From Cyclobacteriaceae bacterium YHN15 (GTDB taxonomy: Bacteria; Bacteroidota; Bacteroidia; Cytophagales; Cyclobacteriaceae), in contig RKQB01000007.1 in assembly GCA_003797895.1 (NCBI GenBank), positions 186,001-250,000 of the forward strand: a stretch of DNA of 64,000 nucleotides, written 5' to 3'. Position numbers and translations under genes: made by a program. Below are positions 1 to 6,847 of the stretch, piece by piece. Numbering within the stretch: the first letter of the stretch is position 1; each line of letters begins with the position of its first letter. The notes below the pieces were generated by a model. It saw only the letters and a list, made by a program, of their open reading frames with translations. It had not been told where the DNA came from and did no database searches.

Positions 1-180
1 AAAAACAATCTGATAGTTGTCATCATTGATAATGCCCATGATCCGGTGACGGGTCGTCTGGGCCTTGGAGGAGATGATCGAAAGTCTCTCACCGATCAGC
101 ACATTCATCAGAGTGGATTTGCCTACATTCGGTTTCCCTACTATGTTGACAAAGCCTGCTTTGTGTGATTTTTCGGTCAT
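1..180 (-). CDS. era: GTPase Era, N-terminal part (cut by window edge)
   Basis: The reverse strand from 180 down to 1 reads 60 codons without a stop, starting with ATG at 180. Era is a GTPase that binds 16S rRNA and helps 30S ribosome assembly. The P-loop G1 motif GKPNVGKST lies at residues 15-23, and the stretch SSKAQTTRHRI around residues 37-47 is the switch I region typical of Era rather than Der. Only the beginning of the G domain is inside the window; the C-terminal KH domain would lie off the left edge. A TAnnTTTG box sits 16-23 nt upstream of the start. Confidence 0.9.
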   Translation of the reverse strand, partial: MTEKSHKAGFVNIVGKPNVGKSTLMNVLIGERLSIISSKAQTTRHRIMGIINDDNYQIVF

Positions 181-195
181 GACAATAATTTTTTG

Positions 196-203
196 CAAAG
201 GTA
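196..203 (-). promoter_or_regulatory. Candidate -7 box upstream of era
   Basis: The minus strand reads TACCTTTG, a full match to the Bacteroidota -7 consensus TAnnTTTG, and would start transcription a few bases before the era ATG. No well-spaced TTTG -33 element is visible, so this is a half-supported promoter. The 181-495 gap holds this box and the tRNA promoter at 396-427; I see nothing else in it. Confidence 0.4.
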
Positions 204-395
204 CTTCAAATTTTCGGTGCAGTCACACAATTTCGGCAAGAAACCAAAGAAAGTTTGGATTAATACGGGTAAAATGGGGAGTTGAAGATAAATTGAAGCC
301 CATCATCCAAAATAAGGTCCATTAAAATAAGCTCCAAATTTTCAAAGGATATAGGTGTTTGGAATGGTCCTTCTAAAAATTATCTTAATTACTTA

Positions 396-427
396 TTTGC
401 ATCGTATGCGTAAAACCCTTACTTTTG
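396..427 (+). promoter_or_regulatory. Bacteroidota-type promoter for the initiator tRNA
   Basis: TTTG at 396-399, a 20-nt spacer and TACTTTTG at 420-427 give a full match to the Bacteroidota housekeeping promoter (TTTG, 19-21 nt, TAnnTTTG). The predicted transcript would start near 434 and run into the tRNA at 496. It is the best-formed promoter in the window. Confidence 0.7.
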
Positions 428-495
428 TACCACGATTTCAGCAAAAGCTGATTTAAGAGTTGGAAACAGTCGGTTTAAGCCGAAAAAAGATATAT

Positions 496-568
<73 letters not shown>

Positions 569-572
569 CTTC

Positions 573-602
573 AAAGGATACTGGAAACGGTATCCTTTTT
601 TT
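573..602 (+). terminator. Rho-independent terminator of the tRNA
   Basis: A 9-bp stem AAAGGATAC/GTATCCTTT (573-581 and 590-598) with an 8-nt loop runs into a T tract ending at 602, immediately after the tRNA. Confidence 0.85.
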
Positions 603-622
603 GTTCTAATCACTTCTCTGGA

Positions 623-671
623 GGGCTCATATCCGCCGCGGCGGACACAGTTCGACCCTGTTCCCGCTACT
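623..671 (+). pseudogene. Decayed copy of the initiator tRNA 3' half
   Basis: The stretch begins GGGCTCATA and ends CACAGTTCGACCCTGTTCCC plus GCTACT. It matches the anticodon-loop-to-3'-end part of the intact tRNA 127 bp upstream (496-568). The anticodon stem and variable region are replaced by a perfect 14-bp palindrome, TCCGCCGCGGCGGA (632-645), and the T arm has lost two bases. It cannot fold as a tRNA. A tRNA 3'-end duplication beside a block of accessory genes is what site-specific integration at a tRNA leaves behind. I see no integrase or matching copy at the island's far end, so the insertion origin is inferred. Confidence 0.7.
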
Positions 672-674
672 ACG

Positions 675-703
675 AAGCCAAGCAGAAATGCTTGGCTTTT
701 TTT
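675..703 (+). terminator. Rho-independent terminator after the tRNA remnant
   Basis: Stem AAGCCAAGC/GCTTGGCTT (675-683 and 690-698) with loop AGAAAT is followed by a T tract to 703. It sits directly behind the tRNA remnant, as though the remnant had kept or gained its own terminator. Between 704 and 833 I see nothing else of note. Confidence 0.8.
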
Positions 704-833
704 GTTATTCCTGAATTCATGGAATCATTTTTTACGACAATAAATGTCATCTATCTCTGTTTCTTTTGTCTAAAGTTGAATTTCCAACTAAAAATGGGCA
801 TCTTGTTTTAGGTTTTTAAATTTCAAATACAGG

Positions 834-3800
834 ATGAACCATAAGTTCCTCAAACCAAGACAGGCGCTAAACAAAGCATTTTTAAAAGTTAAACCTGTAA
901 GAACCCAGATTGAAGTATTTAAGGATAATTTGATTCGCTTATTGGATCACATCAATGAAAGTGAAACTGAAGAGTTTCATAAGAACCTGGTCTCTGATTT
1001 TCTCAAAAGAACTTATTACGAGCCAGAATTCTCCATCAATACAAAGGGAAGAAATGATCTTGTCATTCATAATGGAAAAGATGGAAAAAGCCCTGTTGGT
1101 GTGATTCTGGAAACCAAAAAGCCTACCAACAAGGCTGAAATGCTTTCTCTTTCCCCCGAAGCCAAATCCATCAAAAGCCTCAATGTCAAATCCTTTCAGG
1201 AACTGGTATTATACTTTTTAAGAGAGCGCATCACTCAAAACAATTTGGAGATCAAGCACCTTGTGGTGACCAATATCTATGAATGGTTTGTATTTGATGC
1301 ATCGGTATTTGAAAAAGCTTTTGCCCAAAATAAGACCATGGTGAAAGACTTCAAGACTTTTGAAGCAAGAAGCTTGTCTGGTACGACCACAGACTTTTTC
1401 TATAAAGAAATCGCAGCTAGGGAGATTGAAAAAATGGATGGTGAAATTCCATTTACCTATTTTGACTTAAGAAATTATGATAAGCCTCTCCGGAATGCTG
1501 ATAAAAAGGATGATGTCAAGCTGATTGCACTTTTTAAGCTGCTCTCTCCTGAGCATATGCTCAAACTCCCTTTTACGAATGACAGCAACAGCCTTGATAA
1601 GCGATTCTACAGCGAACTGTTGCACATTATCGGACTTAGCGAAACCAAAGAAGGTGGCAAAAAGCTCATCGGAAGGAATAAGTTAGGAGAAAGACATGCA
1701 GGTTCTATCTTGGAAAATGCCATCTTAGAACTGGACAGTTTGGATAAGATTACCCGATTGGAAAGGCCTAGCCAATATGGAGACAGTTACGAAGAAAGGT
1801 TGTTCAATGTAGCCCTAGAACTGAGCATCACGTGGGTGAACAGAATCCTTTTCCTGAAACTACTCGAAGCTCAGTTGATCACCTATCATAAAGGAGACAA
1901 ATCTTATTCATTCCTTAATCTGGATAAGGTCAAAAATTACGATGACCTGAACAGTTTATTTTTTAAGGTCTTGGCCAGAAAGTATCAAGACAGGTCTGAG
2001 GAGACCGTCAAGGTTTTTGGAAATGTACCTTATCTCAACAGCTCACTCTTTGAACCAACAGATATGGAGCATGACACGCTGTTTATCTCCAACCTTAGGG
2101 ATGAAAAGACAGTGCCTATCATTTCCTCCACAGTTTTGAAGAATGAACAAGGGAAAAGGAGAACTGGGAATCTCTCTACTTTGGAATACCTATTTGAATT
2201 CCTGAATGCCTATGATTTCAGTTCTGAAGGTTCAGAAGATATTCAGGAGGACAACAAAACACTGATCAATGCATCTGTTCTTGGATTGATTTTCGAAAAG
2301 ATCAACGGCTACAAGGACGGTTCCTTCTTTACCCCAGGCTTTATCACCATGTACATGTGTAGGGAGACTATTCGCAGGGCTGTGGTACAGAAATTTAGGG
2401 AAGCAGTTAATAATACCCCCACCCCCCAACTCCCTCTCCCAAAAAGAGAGGGGGAGGATTTCCAGCATCAGGCGTTGAGCTCTGAAAGTTCCCCTCTCCC
2501 TCGGGGAGAGGGGCTAGGGGTGAGGGACATTGAGCTTCAAGGTAAGAAAGTCGATCCGAAGATTTTGGAATTTGCTAGAAGTAATAGGAAGGATGCTACT
2601 CAAGCCGAGTCTTTTCTTTGGGAAATTCTTAGAAATAGAAAGTTGAATAGATTAAAATTTAGAAGACAGCATCCAGTTGAAGATAAATATGTTCTGGATT
2701 TTTATTGTGCAGAGTTCAGATTGGTCGTTGAGATAGATGGGGGGTATCATGAAACTTTAGATCAAAAAGAGTATGATGAAGGCAGAACCTATGACTTAAA
2801 TGAGCTAGGTCTGACCGTACTTCGTTTTTCGAATGAAGAGGTGCTCTTTGAAACTGAAAGAGTATTACAGGAGATTTTGGATAGGACCCTTACCCCTCAG
2901 ACCCCTCTTGTTGATAACACCCTCACCCCCCGACCCCCTCTCCCTGATGGAGAGGGGGAGGAAAACCAGCATCAAACGTTGAGCTCTGGAAAAGTCCCCT
3001 CGCCCTCGGGGAGAGGGGATTTAGGGGTGAGGGTGGAAAATCTAGATGATGTCTACGATCTAATCGGCCCTGGAGGAAGATTTTCATATAAAGAAGCCAA
3101 TGAAATCGTCAACAGCATCAAAATCTGTGATCCTGCTGTGGGTTCCGGCCACTTCTTGGTATCTGCACTCAATGAAATGATTGCGGTCAAAAATGACCTG
3201 AAAATCCTTCAAGATCGAAATGGAAGAAGGCTGAAAGAATATCAGGTAGAAGTGGTAAATGATGAACTGGTGGTGACTGATGAAGAAGGGCAGCTTTTTG
3301 AGTACAATCCCAACAACAAGGAGAGCCAACGCATCCAAGAAACCCTGTTTCATGAAAAGCAGACGATCATTGAGAACTGTCTTTTTGGCGTAGACATCAA
3401 TCCCAATTCGGTGAAGATTTGTCGATTGAGGTTGTGGATAGAGTTGTTGAAGAATGCTTATTACAAAACCATCAATTCTGAAAATACCCTCACCCTCCGG
3501 CCCCCTCTTGGTGATAACACCCTCACCCCCCGACCCCCTCTCCCTGATGGAGAGGGGGAGGAAAACCAGCATCAAACGTTGAGCTCTGGAAAAGTCCCCT
3601 CGCCCTCGGGGAGAGGGGATTTAGGGGTGAGGGAAATAAGAACCCTCGAAACCCTCCCCAACATCGACATCAACATCAAATGCGGGAACTCCCTGGTCAG
3701 CCGATTTGCCATAGATGCGGATTTGAGTCAGGCCCTAAAGAAAAGCAAGTTTTCCATAGACAGTTATCGAATAGCAGTGGCCACCTATCGTAATGCCCAA

Positions 3801-5441
3801 AACAAAGAGGAAAAGAGGGAGATGGAGAGGCTTATCGCGGGGATCAAGTCAGATTTCCGCTTTGAGATAGCCAATAATGACCCTAAGGTCAAGCGTAAGG
3901 CCAAGCTTGGTGGAGAGCTTTATAACCTCACCATGCAAACTGGCCTATTCGAGGTATCAGATAAAGAGAAAAAGGATAGGATAAAGAAAGTTGAAAAGAT
4001 AGAAGCTGAGCTGGAAAAGCTCTCTACCGAGATCGAAGAGATCAAAAACAACAAGATCTATGAAAATGCCTTTGAATGGAGGTTTGAGTTTCCCGAAGTG
4101 CTGAATGAATCAGGGGATTTTGTGGGTTTTGATGTGGTGATTGGGAATCCGCCTTATATTTCAATTCAGGATTTAAAAAAAATTGATATTTCTTTAACTG
4201 ATTTTTATTCTTCAAACTTTGAAACAGCAAGAAGAGGAAACTTTGATATTTATTTACCATTTATAGAAAAAGCACTCGAAATCATTTCTGAAAATGGCTT
4301 TGTGGATTTTATTATGCCCACTCTTTGGGTTTATAATGAATATGGATTAAGGTTTAGGGAAATGAATCTTGAAAAAAGGTATCTAAAGAGGTTTTTAGAT
4401 TTTGGATCTTCTCAAGTATTTGAAGATGCAACTGTTTATACAGGATGTCAATTGTTTACAAAAAAAGAAAAGGATTACTTCTTCTATCATAAAATTGACG
4501 CAAAAAAATTTAACGCTTCAATATGCTGGACAAAAATAAATTTTGACACTCTGAGAACTAGTAATTGGAGCTTAGGCAATAAACTTGCGGTTGAACTAAT
4601 GGACAAAATCTCCGCAACTTCGCGACCTCTAGGGGAAGTAGCTGAAATTTTTGTTGGAATTCAGACTAGTGCTGATATAGTTTATCACTTAAAAAAAATT
4701 GAAGATGGCTTATATTATTCTAAGATTTTAAATACCTCAGTTGAAATCGAAAATGAAATAATGAAACCACTAATTTCTGGACCTGAGGCAAAAAAATATA
4801 AATATCCAGAAACCGAGAAATTTCTTCTTCACCCCTATAAAACAGATAACGATTTTAGTCTAATTGATGAAAATGAATTTTTAGAGAAGTACCCAAAAGC
4901 TTTTAAGTATTTAAAACAAAATGAATCCTTTTTAAGAGCCAGAGAGAAAAATAAAATGAATCATGACAAATGGTATGCATTCAATTATCCAAAAAACCTA
5001 GAAAAACAAACTTTACCTAAAATCGGTGTAGCGCAAACAGTTTCAAGACTACAATGCTTTTTGGATGATGGCGGCAATGTATTCTTAAATAATGTAAGAG
5101 TAAATGGTATATCACCAATAATTCCCGGTTTGGAAATAAAATATTTGTTAGCCCTGCTAAATTCAAAATTATTGGATTTTTGTTTCAAACTTGTAGGAAA
5201 ACCAAAAGACAATGGGTTTTATGAAGCCAATAAGCAGTTTATTTCTAATTTGCCAATTATTATCCCAAATGCATCTTATCAAGATAAAATAATAGATTTC
5301 GTAGAAAAAATTCTTGATAGTAAAAGATCCAACAAAAATAAAAGTATCCTCGAATATGAAAACCATATCGATCAATTGGTTTATGAACTATATGGTTTGA
5401 CGGAGGAGGAGATTAGGATAGTGGAAGGGGGTGGAAGGTGA
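834..5441 (+). CDS. Type IIG restriction-modification protein (Eco57I-like) carrying an in-frame DUF559 insertion
   Basis: This 1535-residue protein should both cleave and methylate DNA. The N-terminal region has a PD-(D/E)xK-like nuclease pattern with D75 and ETK at 93-95. The methyltransferase core has the SAM-binding motif I DPAVGSGHF at about 766 and the catalytic motif IV NPPY at about 1105, the gamma-type order of amino-methyltransferases. The C-terminal part should hold the target-recognition domain, ending in the familiar IDQLVYELYGL stretch. Residues of roughly 528-733 are not part of the family: a DUF559 nuclease domain (about 573-682, with VLDFYCAEFRLVVEIDGG) flanked by proline-rich repeat-encoded segments, all in frame. 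A third repeat-encoded segment lies at about 885-933. Without these the protein would be near 1280 residues. The recognition half from about 4150 is A/T-richer than the preceding part. The gene overlaps the next by 4 bp, so they are co-transcribed. Confidence 0.85.
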   Translation: MNHKFLKPRQALNKAFLKVKPVRTQIEVFKDNLIRLLDHINESETEEFHKNLVSDFLKRTYYEPEFSINTKGRNDLVIHNGKDGKSPVGVILETKKPTNKAEMLSLSPEAKSIKSLNVKSFQELVLYFLRERITQNNLEIKHLVVTNIYEWFVFDASVFEKAFAQNKTMVKDFKTFEARSLSGTTTDFFYKEIAAREIEKMDGEIPFTYFDLRNYDKPLRNADKKDDVKLIALFKLLSPEHMLKLPFTNDSNSLDKRFYSELLHIIGLSETKEGGKKLIGRNKLGERHAGSILENAILELDSLDKITRLERPSQYGDSYEERLFNVALELSITWVNRILFLKLLEAQLITYHKGDKSYSFLNLDKVKNYDDLNSLFFKVLARKYQDRSEETVKVFGNVPYLNSSLFEPTDMEHDTLFISNLRDEKTVPIISSTVLKNEQGKRRTGNLSTLEYLFEFLNAYDFSSEGSEDIQEDNKTLINASVLGLIFEKINGYKDGSFFTPGFITMYMCRETIRRAVVQKFREAVNNTPTPQLPLPKREGEDFQHQALSSESSPLPRGEGLGVRDIELQGKKVDPKILEFARSNRKDATQAESFLWEILRNRKLNRLKFRRQHPVEDKYVLDFYCAEFRLVVEIDGGYHETLDQKEYDEGRTYDLNELGLTVLRFSNEEVLFETERVLQEILDRTLTPQTPLVDNTLTPRPPLPDGEGEENQHQTLSSGKVPSPSGRGDLGVRVENLDDVYDLIGPGGRFSYKEANEIVNSIKICDPAVGSGHFLVSALNEMIAVKNDLKILQDRNGRRLKEYQVEVVNDELVVTDEEGQLFEYNPNNKESQRIQETLFHEKQTIIENCLFGVDINPNSVKICRLRLWIELLKNAYYKTINSENTLTLRPPLGDNTLTPRPPLPDGEGEENQHQTLSSGKVPSPSGRGDLGVREIRTLETLPNIDINIKCGNSLVSRFAIDADLSQALKKSKFSIDSYRIAVATYRNAQNKEEKREMERLIAGIKSDFRFEIANNDPKVKRKAKLGGELYNLTMQTGLFEVSDKEKKDRIKKVEKIEAELEKLSTEIEEIKNNKIYENAFEWRFEFPEVLNESGDFVGFDVVIGNPPYISIQDLKKIDISLTDFYSSNFETARRGNFDIYLPFIEKALEIISENGFVDFIMPTLWVYNEYGLRFREMNLEKRYLKRFLDFGSSQVFEDATVYTGCQLFTKKEKDYFFYHKIDAKKFNASICWTKINFDTLRTSNWSLGNKLAVELMDKISATSRPLGEVAEIFVGIQTSADIVYHLKKIEDGLYYSKILNTSVEIENEIMKPLISGPEAKKYKYPETEKFLLHPYKTDNDFSLIDENEFLEKYPKAFKYLKQNESFLRAREKNKMNHDKWYAFNYPKNLEKQTLPKIGVAQTVSRLQCFLDDGGNVFLNNVRVNGISPIIPGLEIKYLLALLNSKLLDFCFKLVGKPKDNGFYEANKQFISNLPIIIPNASYQDKIIDFVEKILDSKRSNKNKSILEYENHIDQLVYELYGLTEEEIRIVEGGGR
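2415..2526 (+). repeat. Double-hairpin GC-rich repeat, copy 1
   Basis: The copy starts with ACCCCCACCCC and ends with GGGGTGAGGGA, forming an imperfect outer inverted repeat. Two inner hairpins are visible: CTCCCTCTCcc/agAGAGGGGGAG near 2430-2457 and CCCCTCTCCC/GGGGAGAGGGG near 2492-2512. It shares the internal words CCAGCATCA and TTGAGCTCTG with copies 2 and 3 but is more diverged. Confidence 0.8.
2885..3033 (+). repeat. Double-hairpin GC-rich repeat, copy 2
   Basis: This compound copy has a truncated repeat start (ACCCTTACCCC, 2885 on) followed by a full element from about 2919 (CCCTCACCCC) to 3033 (GGGGTGAGGG). Inside lie hairpins CCCCCTCTCC/GGAGAGGGGG and CCCCTCgCCC/GGGgAGAGGGG. Bases 2912-3033 are identical to 3512-3633, exactly 600 bp downstream, so duplication was recent or the copies are kept alike by conversion. 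Confidence 0.9.
3485..3633 (+). repeat. Double-hairpin GC-rich repeat, copy 3
   Basis: This has the same compound architecture and length as copy 2, including the truncated repeat start (ACCCTCACCC...), and 122 bp are identical. It stands alone, without a DUF559 domain, between the IELLKNAYYKTINSE segment and IRTLETLP of the methyltransferase. It also reads through in frame, so the gene has accepted insertion at two places. Confidence 0.9.
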
Positions 5442-6070
5442 ATTTAACGGTGCAAAAACTAATCAAGATTGGCCAAAGGGAGTATATGGAAAAGCTTCTT
5501 AACTCAGGAGAAGTTTATTTTAATACTATTGATTTTTTTAGAAAAAATGATTTTGGTGATTACCTAAGGGGTGATTTTGCAGAAGGTTTAAAATATAGCC
5601 CGCTGCCAAATTTTAGAATTCCATCTTTAGAAAAACATGGTATAAAGTTTAAAAATGCAAAAATCAATGGAGATACAGAGATAAGCCATCTTTATTCAAT
5701 GTATATGCTAACCAACGAATTTTGGGAGGGAAAAATGCATTTTGCTAAAAAAATAATAGAATTTGGGGATTATGCCGTAATTATTAAACCTCGTGAATTT
5801 TTAGAAAAGATTCTGAAAAAAGCAAAAGTTGAGGTTAAATATGGACCATCATCATATTATAGAACTCCTACTATCCCGCTTTCACTTAATCCTTTTTCTA
5901 AAAGAGAGGAATTTAAATATCAAAATGAATTCCGTTTTGTCATTAATTCAAATTTAAAAGATCCCGTAATTATTAAAATTGGAGATATCTCTGACATCGC
6001 AATTATAGTACCTACCGAATCACTATTTAATATGGAATTTTTGAAAAAAGAATATCATGAAAAAGAATAG
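5438..6070 (+). CDS. Uncharacterised protein in the defence operon (faint DUF2971-like)
   Basis: I do not recognise this 210-residue protein with certainty. It starts at GTG, overlapping the stop of the restriction-modification gene in the arrangement GTGA, and its own end overlaps the HNH gene by 14 bp. This marks translational coupling in one operon. There is no signal peptide or membrane segment. The N-terminal YFNTIDFFRKN and the later REEFKYQNEFRF recall the pattern of DUF2971-type proteins, where an F-x-Y-x-x-E-x-R-F element recurs, but the resemblance is weak. Codons are strongly A/T-rich, like the recognition half of the preceding gene and the HNH gene, suggesting these segments arrived together. 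Confidence 0.7.
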   Translation: MNLTVQKLIKIGQREYMEKLLNSGEVYFNTIDFFRKNDFGDYLRGDFAEGLKYSPLPNFRIPSLEKHGIKFKNAKINGDTEISHLYSMYMLTNEFWEGKMHFAKKIIEFGDYAVIIKPREFLEKILKKAKVEVKYGPSSYYRTPTIPLSLNPFSKREEFKYQNEFRFVINSNLKDPVIIKIGDISDIAIIVPTESLFNMEFLKKEYHEKE

Positions 6071-6824
6071 AACTAAAATCTTTGAAGAATTAGACGTACA
6101 TGCTACTAACTTAAGATGGTCATGGTGTGCTAAAAATGAAAGTTTGAAAATATCAGTTTTTACCATTTGGAAAGACGAGGAAAGAGATGGCACCTGGCTT
6201 TTACATGATGATGATGATTCTGTTTTAAACAAAAGACTAGGAGCTAAAGATCAAGAAGAAGTTCTTAAGTTATCTATATCGGATTCTTTTACCATTTATG
6301 GATTAATTGCTGAGGCAGTTAATCCTAATGATTCACCAAGATCCATTAAAAGAATTGATGATCAAAATCTTGTAAGATTAAGACTTGAAAAAAAAGGAAA
6401 AAAGATATATGCGAAAAAAATTAGAATTGTTCCTTTTCTAGAAGTAATAAAAAATAATAAATCAAATTTAAAATTACATGGCATTTTGGATTTGGAAAAT
6501 CCTCCTCTAGGTAAAGAATTTCCTGACCGAGCACTATCTATTGCATTTAGTTTTAAAAGAGATCAAAAAGTTAGGAAATATGTACTTAAAAGAGCAAAAG
6601 GAAAATGTGAATATTGTGGTGAGATAGGATTTGAATTAAAAGGAGGTGAAAATTATCTCGAAACGCATCATATAATTTCTTTAGCAAACCAAGGCCCTGA
6701 TAATCTAGGCAATGTAATCGCTTTATGTTCAAATCATCATAGACAAGCACACTATGGTATCAATGCTGAAGATTTGGAGAAAGAGTTTCTTGAAATTTTG
6801 GTAGAAAAAAATCAAAAACATTAA
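6057..6824 (+). CDS. HNH endonuclease
   Basis: This 255-residue protein carries an HNH nuclease domain at its C-terminus. It has a first zinc-binding pair CEYC, then ETHHIISL with the catalytic histidines, the middle asparagine in DNLGNVIAL, a second cysteine in LCSNHH, and the final histidine in HRQAHYG. This is the zinc-finger form of the beta-beta-alpha-metal fold found in McrA-like and other restriction nucleases. The N-terminal about 180 residues match nothing I can name and probably recognise the substrate. The gene overlaps the upstream unknown gene by 14 bp and precedes the GmrSD-like gene by 23 bp, so it belongs to the same operon. It is A/T-rich compared with the flanking core genes. 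Confidence 0.85.
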   Translation: MKKNRTKIFEELDVHATNLRWSWCAKNESLKISVFTIWKDEERDGTWLLHDDDDSVLNKRLGAKDQEEVLKLSISDSFTIYGLIAEAVNPNDSPRSIKRIDDQNLVRLRLEKKGKKIYAKKIRIVPFLEVIKNNKSNLKLHGILDLENPPLGKEFPDRALSIAFSFKRDQKVRKYVLKRAKGKCEYCGEIGFELKGGENYLETHHIISLANQGPDNLGNVIALCSNHHRQAHYGINAEDLEKEFLEILVEKNQKH

Positions 6825-6847
6825 TTTTTTACACTTAATCAATAGTC

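Larger units (their letters stand above)
2415..3033 (+). mobile_element. In-frame palindrome-DUF559-palindrome insertion module
   Basis: This segment of about 620 bp interrupts the restriction-modification gene upstream of motif I without a stop or frameshift. It consists of a GC-rich double-hairpin repeat (2415-2526), a DUF559 domain coding part (about 2550-2880) and a second, compound repeat (2885-3033). DUF559 proteins are Vsr-like PD-(D/E)xK nucleases of about 120 residues, usually free-standing. The core EIDGGYHE and the LRFSNEEV segment are recognisable here. The arrangement suggests a mobile unit tolerated at protein level, comparable in principle to Rickettsia palindromic elements or homing nucleases. 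Mobility is inferred; only the structure is seen. It could instead be a domain fusion with secondary repeat invasion. Confidence 0.65.

Noticed and set aside
2232..3575. Minus-strand open frames opposite the restriction-modification gene (2232-2468 and 3084-3575)
   Set aside because: They owe their length to the palindromic repeats, which are open on both strands, and read as nonsense on the opposite strand of conserved motifs.
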